Shown in pieces: positions 16,245-23,761 of a stretch of 64,000 nt of DNA. The translations under genes were made by a program, and so were the position numbers. This stretch comes from Rhodanobacter ginsengisoli (GTDB taxonomy: Bacteria > Pseudomonadota > Gammaproteobacteria > Xanthomonadales > Rhodanobacteraceae): positions 248,001 to 312,000 of the forward strand of contig NZ_JBHSNF010000002.1 in NCBI RefSeq assembly GCF_042657065.1, written 5' to 3'. The notes under the pieces were generated by a model, which worked only from the letters and a program-made list of their open reading frames with translations, made no database searches and was not told where the DNA came from. Each line of letters opens with the position of its first letter. Positions within the stretch are counted from its first letter, which is position 1.

Positions 16245-17579
16245 TCAGTCGTTCGGCATGCCGCCGGCCCGGCTGATCCACAGTGCGCCCAGCGTGCCGA
16301 CGGCACCGGAGAGCAAGTACAGGCCCACGTAGCCCACGCCCAGATAGACCGACAGCGACAGCGCCACCAGCGGCGCAAAGCCCGCACCGAGCAGCCAGCC
16401 CAGATCCGAGGTGATCAGTGCACCGGTATAGCGGTAGTAGCTGAGGAAGCTCGAGTTCACCGCGCCGGCGGCCTGGGCGTGCGAGAAACCGAGCAGCGCG
16501 AAACCGACGATGATGAACAGATAGCCCTCGGCGGTACCGCCGGCCAGCATGACGGGGGTCCAGCCGCTGTAGATGGCGATCAGCACGCCGCATACGGCCA
16601 GCGTCATGCGGCGGCCGTAACGATCGGCAATGCGCCCGGACAGGAACATGCACGGAACCGCGACCGCGGCACCGACGATCTGCACCAGCAGGAAGCTGGC
16701 CGGCGACTGTCTGGTGAACAACAGCGCCCAGGACAGCGCGAAAATGGTGACCAGGTGAAACAGTGCGTAGCTGGCCAGCGGTGCAAACGCGCCCAGCGCG
16801 ATGGCCCGGCCCTGCGTGCGCACCAGCTCGCCCACCGGCGAGGGCTCCAGCTCGCGCAGCTTGAGCATCGTCGAATATTCGGGTGTCACCACCAGCCGCA
16901 GCCGGGCGAACAGGGCCACCACGTTGATGGCGAACGCCACGAAGAACGGATAGCGCCAGCCCCATGCGAAGAATTCGCTCGGCGTCAGGCTCAGCAGCAG
17001 GTAGGCGAACAGGCCGGCGACGAGCATGAAGCCGATCGGCGCGCCGAGCTGGGGAATCATCGCGTACCAGCCACGGCGGTTGCGCGGCGCGTTGAGCGCC
17101 AGCAGCGAGGCCAGACCATCCCAGCTGCCGCCGATGGCAAAACCCTGGCCGAAACGCAGCAGCGCCAACGCCCCGATAGCCACGATGCCGAGCGAGTCGT
17201 ACCCGGGCAGGAAGGCGATGCCGGCCGTGGTCATGCCGAGCAGGAACAGCGCGACGGTCAGCTTGGTTCCACGCCCGAACTCCCGCTGCAGCATCAGGAA
17301 GAACAGCGAACCCAGCGGTCGCCCGATGAAGGCCAGCGCGAAGATCGCGAAAGAGTAGAAGATGCCGCTCAGCTGGCTGGCGAAGGGAAAGAACACCTTC
17401 GGAAAGACCAGCACGCAACCCAGGCCGAACACGAAGAAATCAAAGAACTCGGAAATGCGTCCGATCACCACGCCGATGGAGATATCCCCCGGCGTGACGT
17501 CATGCGCATGAACTTGCACTGCCGCTGAAGGCGCTGTGCCGGGCGACTGATCGGCTGGCTGGGCGTAACTGGTCGACAT
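16245..17579 (-). CDS. MHS-type MFS metabolite:proton symporter
   Basis: 444 aa, start at 17579 after GGAAG at good spacing. About twelve membrane segments. The layout fits the metabolite:H+ symporter branch (KgtP/ShiA/ProP-like): an N-terminal ISEFFDFFVFG in TM1, GRPLGSLFF in loop 2–3, and GRIADRYGRR in the second half. The substrate cannot be assigned; ShiA- or dicarboxylate-type organic acids are likely. It stands alone on the minus strand between cysB and the cyo operon. Confidence 0.85.
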   Translation of the reverse strand: MSTSYAQPADQSPGTAPSAAVQVHAHDVTPGDISIGVVIGRISEFFDFFVFGLGCVLVFPKVFFPFASQLSGIFYSFAIFALAFIGRPLGSLFFLMLQREFGRGTKLTVALFLLGMTTAGIAFLPGYDSLGIVAIGALALLRFGQGFAIGGSWDGLASLLALNAPRNRRGWYAMIPQLGAPIGFMLVAGLFAYLLLSLTPSEFFAWGWRYPFFVAFAINVVALFARLRLVVTPEYSTMLKLRELEPSPVGELVRTQGRAIALGAFAPLASYALFHLVTIFALSWALLFTRQSPASFLLVQIVGAAVAVPCMFLSGRIADRYGRRMTLAVCGVLIAIYSGWTPVMLAGGTAEGYLFIIVGFALLGFSHAQAAGAVNSSFLSYYRYTGALITSDLGWLLGAGFAPLVALSLSVYLGVGYVGLYLLSGAVGTLGALWISRAGGMPND

Positions 17580-17800
17580 GATGCTTCCGTAGGGGGCGAA
17601 CTGGCCTTGCGGCATATCGGGGGAGGATGAAGCGCCTTGCGTGGGCCGGATGGGGTCGTCGATGCGACAAGAGCGACCTCACGCGTACCCTATAAGGATG
17701 CACCTGCTTCAGCGAATCGGCCAGTGGACGATTTGACGCATGTCATGGTGACGGGCAGAGGCATATGATAACGCGCTCCTCTCCATCCCCCCGCTTGCTC

Positions 17801-18796
17801 ATGTCCGTAAAACGCCTACGAGGCCTGCTCCTGGTTCCGCCGGCACTCATGCTCGGTGGCTGCAATCTGGTGCTGCTGCATCCTGCCGGCGACGTAGCGC
17901 GCCAGCAGAGCGACCTGATGATCGCCTCGGTGATCCTCATGGCCCTCATCATCGTGCCGGTGCTCATTGCCGTCGGCGTCATCGCCTGGCGCTATCGCGC
18001 GTCGAACGAGAGCGCCGAATACGACCCCGAGTGGGACCACTCCACCCAGCTCGAACTGGTGGTCTGGGCCGCGCCACTGTTGATCATCATCGTGCTCGGC
18101 GCGATGACCTGGATCGGCACCCACCAGCTCGACCCCTATCGCTCGCTCACGCGCATCCATGCCGGACGCCCCGTGGCCGCCGACACCCGACCGCTGGAAG
18201 TCGAGGTGGTATCGCTGAACTGGAAATGGCTGTTCTTCTATCCGCAATACGGTATCGCCACGGTCAACGAGCTGGCTGCCCCGGTGGATATGCCGATCCA
18301 CTTCAATCTCACCTCGACCGAGACGATGAATTCGTTCTTCATCCCGTCGCTGGCCGGACAGGTCTACAGCATGCCCGGCATGCAGACCGTGCTGAACGCG
18401 GTCATCAACAAGCCGGGCGATTTCGACGGTTTTTCGTCCAACTACAGCGGCCACGGCTTCACCGACATGCGCTTCCGTTTCCACGGCATGAGCCCGCAGG
18501 ACTTCAGCCAGTGGGTCGCCAGGGTCCGGGCGGATGGCACCGATCTGGATACCCCTGCGTTCGATCGACTGAATCAGCCGAGCCGGGCCGAACCGGTGCA
18601 CTACTACGCCCGCTTCGACGCGGACCTCTACCATCGCATCCTCAACCAGTGCGTGGACCCGGGGCAGATGTGCATGGACAAGATGATGGCCATGGACGCC
18701 CACAGTGACCCTGCCGCACCCGGCAACTCCGCCGACGACGCCATGTCCGGTGACTCATCGATGACGGCGCCCGCGCACGACGCGGCGACGCACTGA
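17801..18796 (+). CDS. cyoA: Cytochrome o ubiquinol oxidase subunit II
   Basis: 331 aa from ATG at 17801 (a longer frame begins at 17765). A lipoprotein signal with lipobox LMLGGC at about residues 15–20 is followed by two membrane helices and a periplasmic cupredoxin-like domain. The copper-A cysteines are absent, which marks a quinol rather than cytochrome c oxidase. The C-terminus is unusual: CVDPGQMCMDKMM is followed by a tail rich in Met, His and Asp. First gene of cyoABCD–surf1. Confidence 0.92.
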   Translation: MSVKRLRGLLLVPPALMLGGCNLVLLHPAGDVARQQSDLMIASVILMALIIVPVLIAVGVIAWRYRASNESAEYDPEWDHSTQLELVVWAAPLLIIIVLGAMTWIGTHQLDPYRSLTRIHAGRPVAADTRPLEVEVVSLNWKWLFFYPQYGIATVNELAAPVDMPIHFNLTSTETMNSFFIPSLAGQVYSMPGMQTVLNAVINKPGDFDGFSSNYSGHGFTDMRFRFHGMSPQDFSQWVARVRADGTDLDTPAFDRLNQPSRAEPVHYYARFDADLYHRILNQCVDPGQMCMDKMMAMDAHSDPAAPGNSADDAMSGDSSMTAPAHDAATH

Positions 18797-18819
18797 TCCG
18801 TACTTTCGAGGTTCAAACC

Positions 18820-20832
18820 ATGCCTGACCGTCCCGCCATCTGGAATTTCCTGCTTGGGCGCCTGTCGCTGAGCTCGCTGCCGCTCCACAACACGATCGTG
18901 GTCTGGACCTTCGTGGCCGTGGTCCTGGGGGGAGGCGCGCTGCTGGGTGCCGTCACCTACTTCCGCAAATGGAGTTACCTGTGGCACGAATGGTTCACCA
19001 GCGTTGACCACAAGAAACTCGGCGTCATGTACATGGTGCTCGGCACCGTGATGCTGTTCCGCGGTTTTGCCGACGCGATGATGATGCGTTCGCAACAGGC
19101 GATCGCGTTCGGCAGCAACATGGGCTACCTGCCGCCCCACCACTACGACCAGATCTTCACCGCGCATGGCGCGATCATGATCTTCTTCGTGGCGATGGCC
19201 TACATCGTGGGGTTGATGAACTTCGTGGTGCCGCTGCAGATCGGCGCGCGCGACGTGGCGTTCCCGTTCCTCAACAACTTCAGCTTCTGGCTGACCGCAT
19301 CCGGCGTGGTGCTGTTCATGACCTCGCTGTTCGTCGGCGACTTCTCCAACGCCGGCTGGCTGGGCATGCCGCCGGTCTCCGAGCTCCAGCAGAGCCCCGG
19401 GCCTGGCGTCGACTACTACATCTGGGGCCTGCAGCTATCCGGCCTGGGCACCCTGCTTACCGGCATCAACTTCGTCGTCACCATCATCAAGATGCGTGCC
19501 CCCGGCATGTCATTGATGAAGATGCCGATGTTCACCTGGACGTCGCTGTGCACCAGCGGCCTGATCGTGGTGTCGTTTCCGATCCTCACCGCCACGCTGT
19601 TGCTGCTGTCGCTGGACCGCTACATCGGAACCCACTTCTTCACCATCGGGCTCGGCGGCAACCTGATGATGTACGTCAATCTGATCTGGGTCTGGGGACA
19701 CCCCGAGGTGTACATCCTGATCCTGCCGATGTTCGGCGTGTATTCGGAGATCGTCCCGACGTTCTCCGGGAAACGACTGTTCGGCTATTCGTCCATGGTG
19801 TACGCCACCGCGTCGATCATGCTGCTGTCCTACCTGGTATGGCTGCACCACTTCTTCACCATGGGCTCGGGCGCGGATGTCAATTCGTTCTTCGCGCTGA
19901 CCACGATGATGATCTCGATCCCCACGGGCGTGAAGATCTTCAACTGGCTGTTCACGATGTACCGCGGGCGCGTGCAGCTCACCGTGCCGATGCTGTGGAC
20001 GATGGGCTTCCTGTTCACCTTCACCATCGGCGGCATGACCGGCGTGATGCTGGCGGTGGCGCCGGCGGATTTCCTGCTGCACAACAGCCTGTTCCTGGTG
20101 GCGCACTTCCACAACGTGATCATCGGCGGCGTGGTGTTCGGCGTGTTCGCCGCCATCAACTACTGGTTCCCCAAGGCATTCGGATTCCGGCTCGACGAGT
20201 TCTGGGGCAAGCTCAGCTTCTGGTTCTGGCAGATCGGTTTCTGGGTGGCCTTCGGCCCGCTGTACGTGCTCGGTCTGATGGGCGTCACCCGCCGCCTCAG
20301 CCACTTCACCGATCCAAGCCTGCAGATCTGGTTCATCATCGCGGCATTCGGTGCGTTCCTGATCCTGCTCGGCATCCTCGCGTTCGTGGTGCAGATCTAC
20401 GTGAGCATCCGCCGGCGCGACGAGCTGGCCGTGGGCAACGACCCGTGGGGCGGCCGCACCCTGGAGTGGTCCACTTCCTCGCCACCGCCACCGTACAACT
20501 TCGCCTTCATCCCGCGGGTGCACGATCGCGACGCCTGGACCGACATGAAGAAGCACGGTTACCAGCGCCCGCTGGAGGGCTTCAACGACATCCATATGCC
20601 GAGAAATACCGGCGCGGGCATCCTGCTTGCCGCGCTGGGCACGATCTTCGGTTTTGCCATGGTCTGGTACATCTGGTGGCTGGCGGCCGTTTCGTTCGTC
20701 GCGCTGATTGCCTGTGCCATCGCGCACACCTTCAACTACGACCGCGACACCCACCTCTCCGCTCGGGAAGTGGGCCGCTTCGAACAACACACCGGCAACT
20801 GGGAGCCGAAGGCACAGGGCGCAACCGCATGA
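18820..20832 (+). CDS. cyoB: Cytochrome o ubiquinol oxidase subunit I
   Basis: 670 aa with about fifteen membrane helices. It holds heme b, heme o3 and CuB and pumps protons while reducing O2 to water with ubiquinol electrons. Key ligands are visible: TAHGAIMIF with the low-spin heme His, WGHPEVYIL with the His–Tyr crosslink, the LHHFF histidine pair, and VAHFHNVI with heme ligands. It begins 23 bp after cyoA and its stop overlaps cyoC (ATGA). Confidence 0.97.
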   Translation: MPDRPAIWNFLLGRLSLSSLPLHNTIVVWTFVAVVLGGGALLGAVTYFRKWSYLWHEWFTSVDHKKLGVMYMVLGTVMLFRGFADAMMMRSQQAIAFGSNMGYLPPHHYDQIFTAHGAIMIFFVAMAYIVGLMNFVVPLQIGARDVAFPFLNNFSFWLTASGVVLFMTSLFVGDFSNAGWLGMPPVSELQQSPGPGVDYYIWGLQLSGLGTLLTGINFVVTIIKMRAPGMSLMKMPMFTWTSLCTSGLIVVSFPILTATLLLLSLDRYIGTHFFTIGLGGNLMMYVNLIWVWGHPEVYILILPMFGVYSEIVPTFSGKRLFGYSSMVYATASIMLLSYLVWLHHFFTMGSGADVNSFFALTTMMISIPTGVKIFNWLFTMYRGRVQLTVPMLWTMGFLFTFTIGGMTGVMLAVAPADFLLHNSLFLVAHFHNVIIGGVVFGVFAAINYWFPKAFGFRLDEFWGKLSFWFWQIGFWVAFGPLYVLGLMGVTRRLSHFTDPSLQIWFIIAAFGAFLILLGILAFVVQIYVSIRRRDELAVGNDPWGGRTLEWSTSSPPPPYNFAFIPRVHDRDAWTDMKKHGYQRPLEGFNDIHMPRNTGAGILLAALGTIFGFAMVWYIWWLAAVSFVALIACAIAHTFNYDRDTHLSAREVGRFEQHTGNWEPKAQGATA

Positions 20833-21455
20833 ATACCATCGCCGTCGACAATGCCCCCTCCGAACCGTGGGTCTTCCTGTCCCGCGAGGAAGCGCATCCG
20901 CACAACGGGACCCTGCTCGGGTTCTGGCTTTACCTGATGAGCGACTGCTTCATCTTTGCGGCGCTTTTTGCCTGCAACGCGGTGCTCGGCACCAGCTACG
21001 CCGGCGGCCCGAGCGCGCACGACGTGTTCGATCTGCCCGGCCTGGCCGTGAACACGGCCCTGCTGCTGGTCTCGTCGGTCACCTTCGGCTTTGCCATGCT
21101 GGAAATGGCGCGCCAGCGCAAACGCGCCATGCTCGGCTGGCTGGCGGTTTCCGGCCTGCTGGCAGCGTGCTTCGTGGGACTGGAAATCCACGAGTTCATG
21201 ACGATGATCGGCGATGGCGCGGGCCCCGGGCGCAGCGCGTTCCTGTCCTCGTTCTTCACCCTGGTCGGCACGCACGGCCTGCACGTCACGGTCGGCGTGC
21301 TCTGGTTGATCGTGCTGATGGTCCAGCTGGGCAAGCACGGCCTCACCGAGGCCAACCGGCGGCGCCTGCTCTGCCTGAGCATGTTCTGGCATTTTCTCGA
21401 CCTGGTCTGGGTCGGCGTCTTCAGCTACGTCTATCTGGTGGGAGTGCTTCGATGA
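20829..21455 (+). CDS. cyoC: Cytochrome o ubiquinol oxidase subunit III
   Basis: 208 aa with five membrane helices, the normal bo3 form. It begins at 20829 overlapping the cyoB stop and its stop overlaps cyoD, so expression is coupled. Typical segments are LGFWLYLMSDCF near the N-terminus, TLVGTHGLHV in the fourth helix and FWHFLDLVWV in the last. It stabilises subunit I and may help proton uptake. Confidence 0.95.
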   Translation: MNTIAVDNAPSEPWVFLSREEAHPHNGTLLGFWLYLMSDCFIFAALFACNAVLGTSYAGGPSAHDVFDLPGLAVNTALLLVSSVTFGFAMLEMARQRKRAMLGWLAVSGLLAACFVGLEIHEFMTMIGDGAGPGRSAFLSSFFTLVGTHGLHVTVGVLWLIVLMVQLGKHGLTEANRRRLLCLSMFWHFLDLVWVGVFSYVYLVGVLR

Positions 21456-21859
21456 GTCATCCATCCCAATCCGCGCTCGATCACGGCACGTCGCAGCATG
21501 GCGACCACGATGCCGGGCAATCCCATCACGGCAGCCTGCGCGGCTACCTGACCGGCTTCGTGCTCGCCGCCATCCTGACCATCATTCCTTTCTGGCTGGT
21601 GATGGGTCATGTGATCCATGGCACCCAGGCCACCGTCCTCATCGTGCTCGGGCTGGCTGCGGTGCAGATCGTGGTCCACATGATCTACTTCCTGCACCTG
21701 GACACCCGGTCGGAGAGCGGCTGGAACATGCTGGCGTTTATCTTCACGATCGTTCTGGTGGTGATCGTGCTGGGCGCCTCGGTGTGGGTCATGTACAACG
21801 AAAACGCGAACATGATGCCGATGTCGCCGCAATACAAGCATCACAAACTGGGCTCATGA
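21452..21859 (+). CDS. cyoD: Cytochrome o ubiquinol oxidase subunit IV
   Basis: 135 aa with three membrane helices. The family signature VQIVVHMIYFLHL is present in helix two. The N-terminal 30 residues are unusually His/Asp-rich (HGTSQHGDHDAG…SHHGS), like the tail of cyoA, and could bind metal. ATGA overlaps join it to cyoC upstream and to the SURF1 gene downstream. Confidence 0.93.
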   Translation: MSHPSQSALDHGTSQHGDHDAGQSHHGSLRGYLTGFVLAAILTIIPFWLVMGHVIHGTQATVLIVLGLAAVQIVVHMIYFLHLDTRSESGWNMLAFIFTIVLVVIVLGASVWVMYNENANMMPMSPQYKHHKLGS

Positions 21860-22653
21860 GCCGCGCCTCGCGCAGCGTTCCGGGACCTGGCCGGACGCCG
21901 CGCGGCCCGCTTGCGCTGACCGCCTGGGCGCTGCTGGCGGCGGTGCTGTTCAGCGGTTTCATCCTGCTGGGCAACTGGCAGGTCCGCCGCCTCCACTGGA
22001 AACTCGGTCTCATCCGCGACGTCGCCACGCGCGTGCACGCACCACCGGTGGCCGCGCCCGGCCCCGCGCAATGGCCGCAGATAGCCGGCGGCCAGCAGCA
22101 ATACCTGCATGTGCGTCTGCAGGGCCGGTTCCTCGAGGGTGAGCAGACGCTGGTGCACGGCACCAGCGAGCTGGGCTACGGGTTCTGGGTCATCGCCCCG
22201 CTGCGCACGGATCGCGGCTTCATCGTGCTGGTCAATCGTGGCTATATCCCGGCCACCCTGCCCGGCACTCCCGCCTACGCGAAGCTGGCGCCGCCGGCCG
22301 GCGAAGCGCGCTTGACCGGACTGCTGCGTTTCTCCGAACCGGGGGGAGGCTTCCTGCGTACCAATCGGCCTGCCGCCCATCAATGGTATTCGCGCGATGT
22401 GTCCGCCATGGCCTCGGCACGCGGCCTGCCAACGGCCCGGGTCGCCCCCTACTTCGTCGATGCCGATGCCGGCGCGCCCGGCCCTTCCGGCCGTACCACC
22501 TGGCCCCGTGCCGGCCTGACCGTGACCCGTTTTTCCAACAACCACCTCGCCTACCTGATCACCTGGTATCTGCTGGCTCTGGGGGTACTCGTCGCCGCGC
22601 TGCTGGTCGGCCGTGAGGAGTGGCGGTTGCGGCGAGCCTCGTCGGGCCGATGA
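21856..22653 (+). CDS. SURF1-family oxidase assembly protein
   Basis: 265 aa from ATG at 21856, overlapping the cyoD stop. Two membrane helices, one near the N-terminus (about 18–40) and one near the C-terminus (about 230–250), flank a periplasmic domain. Diagnostic motifs are LGNWQVRRLHWK, NRGYIP, and the closing SNNHLAYLITWY. SURF1 proteins aid insertion of heme into subunit I of heme-copper oxidases. In this operon it stands where cyoE is often found; no heme O synthase gene is visible nearby. Confidence 0.92.
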   Translation: MSRASRSVPGPGRTPRGPLALTAWALLAAVLFSGFILLGNWQVRRLHWKLGLIRDVATRVHAPPVAAPGPAQWPQIAGGQQQYLHVRLQGRFLEGEQTLVHGTSELGYGFWVIAPLRTDRGFIVLVNRGYIPATLPGTPAYAKLAPPAGEARLTGLLRFSEPGGGFLRTNRPAAHQWYSRDVSAMASARGLPTARVAPYFVDADAGAPGPSGRTTWPRAGLTVTRFSNNHLAYLITWYLLALGVLVAALLVGREEWRLRRASSGR

Positions 22654-22787
22654 GAGGCTCCGACCCGATCATCGGCAAGGCGAGCAACAAACCGTACCGC
22701 TTCACTCAGCTGAGTAGCGATCCCACGCTGACGACATTCCAGGCCCGGATGCTGGCGGCGGACCTCGATATCAAAACGAACTTCTGA
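22650..22787 (+). CDS. Possible small ORF after the SURF1 gene
   Basis: A 45-codon frame from ATG at 22650 overlaps the SURF1 stop as ATGA, the same spacing used throughout the operon. Third codon positions are almost all G or C, as in real genes here. The peptide (MRGSDPIIGKAS…) has no recognised domain and no membrane segment. It could be a short gene or the remnant of a longer one. From 22788 to 23087 I see nothing coding. Confidence 0.33.
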   Translation: MRGSDPIIGKASNKPYRFTQLSSDPTLTTFQARMLAADLDIKTNF

Positions 22788-23087
22788 TTCCTTCAATCGT
22801 TTGCAGCCAGGCCCTCGACCGATCGCCATCCGATCGTTCACCGAGGACCGGGCGTCATATCCACCGAGTTGAAAAGGGAGCCGGCGCGCCATCCTCCTGC
22901 CGCGGCGATGCCGTCGAGCCGGGCCGAGTGAGGTACTCCGCGCCGGCGTCGGCAAGCGCCTACACGTCCATGCGCTGATCGCCACTTAAGTACATGCGCG
23001 CATGTGTTGCATCCTGACCCTGCCCCGCGAGTCAGGCCCAGACTGCCCTCTGTCAGCGCGGACCGATGACCGGGGCGACTTTCTTCC

Positions 23088-23339
23088 ATGGTTCTTCACA
23101 TGATCGCCTACACCGTCAAGCAGAACCCAAGCGGGCTGTGGAGCGTTTCCAGCATGGGCACCACAATCGCGGACGACCTGCCGCTCGACCACGCCATCAG
23201 GCATGCGCGGGACGCTGCTCGCGCAGAGCACCTGGCATCCGGCCTCGCCACGCAAGTGGAAATGCACGGCACCGATGCCATCGTGCCGCTGGCCAGTTAC
23301 CAGAAGCTTCAGGACCACTGGACGGGTGCCACCGCGTGA
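23088..23339 (+). CDS. Small hypothetical protein, DUF2188-like
   Basis: 83 aa from ATG at 23088; ATG at 23100 is equally possible. The pattern of a YTVKQNPSGLWSV strand, an alpha helix rich in Ala/Arg (HAIRHARDAARAEH) and a short VEMHGTDAIV strand resembles DUF2188-type small proteins. Its stop overlaps the next gene's GTG start by four bases, so the two are coupled. Function is unknown. Confidence 0.6.
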   Translation: MVLHMIAYTVKQNPSGLWSVSSMGTTIADDLPLDHAIRHARDAARAEHLASGLATQVEMHGTDAIVPLASYQKLQDHWTGATA

Positions 23340-23533
23340 GGAAGAGCACGCACGAGCGAATCAACTTGCGCGATCGGCTGAGCCGTGCGCACTGGTGCGG
23401 CTGCTTCAGCTGCAGCGAACCGGAGCTGATCGAGGCGATACGGGCGACCCACAGCACCGAGGTGGGCGTGGTCGGGCTGTATCTCGCCACCCGGTACGCG
23501 CTGGAAACCTTCGAGGCTTCGGACGCGGCCTGA
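23336..23533 (+). CDS. DUF3606-like small protein
   Basis: 65 aa from GTG at 23336, overlapping the previous stop. INLRDRLSRAHWCGCFSCSE followed by ELIEAIRATHSTEVGVVGLYL fits the DUF3606 layout: a short helix, a Trp, then 'ExELxxAVxxVGxxxxxVxxYL'. The CGCFSC cluster with three close cysteines is unusual for the family and might bind metal. Function of DUF3606 is not known. Confidence 0.6.
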   Translation: MRKSTHERINLRDRLSRAHWCGCFSCSEPELIEAIRATHSTEVGVVGLYLATRYALETFEASDAA

Positions 23534-23761
23534 ATCGCCACGAACGGCCCCTCAAGACACGCTTTCCTGGCCGAAACGATCCGCGATGAAACCTCGGCGC
23601 ACGGGGATCGGAGCCGCTTGCCGCGGCCACCCTCCCCCGGCAGCAAGGGTATTTGCCGGTCGGTGTCACAAAAACCTGCCGCGACCCGGTTCCATAAACC
23701 CGTGTATTCAGCCTAGGATGGTGCCTACGCAGGTTTCTTCCGGTTCGCGAGACAACAGCCT

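Noticed and set aside
17728..17770. Possible TTGACG…TATGAT promoter before cyoA
   Set aside because: The two hexamers are about 25 bases apart, too far for a sigma-70 promoter.
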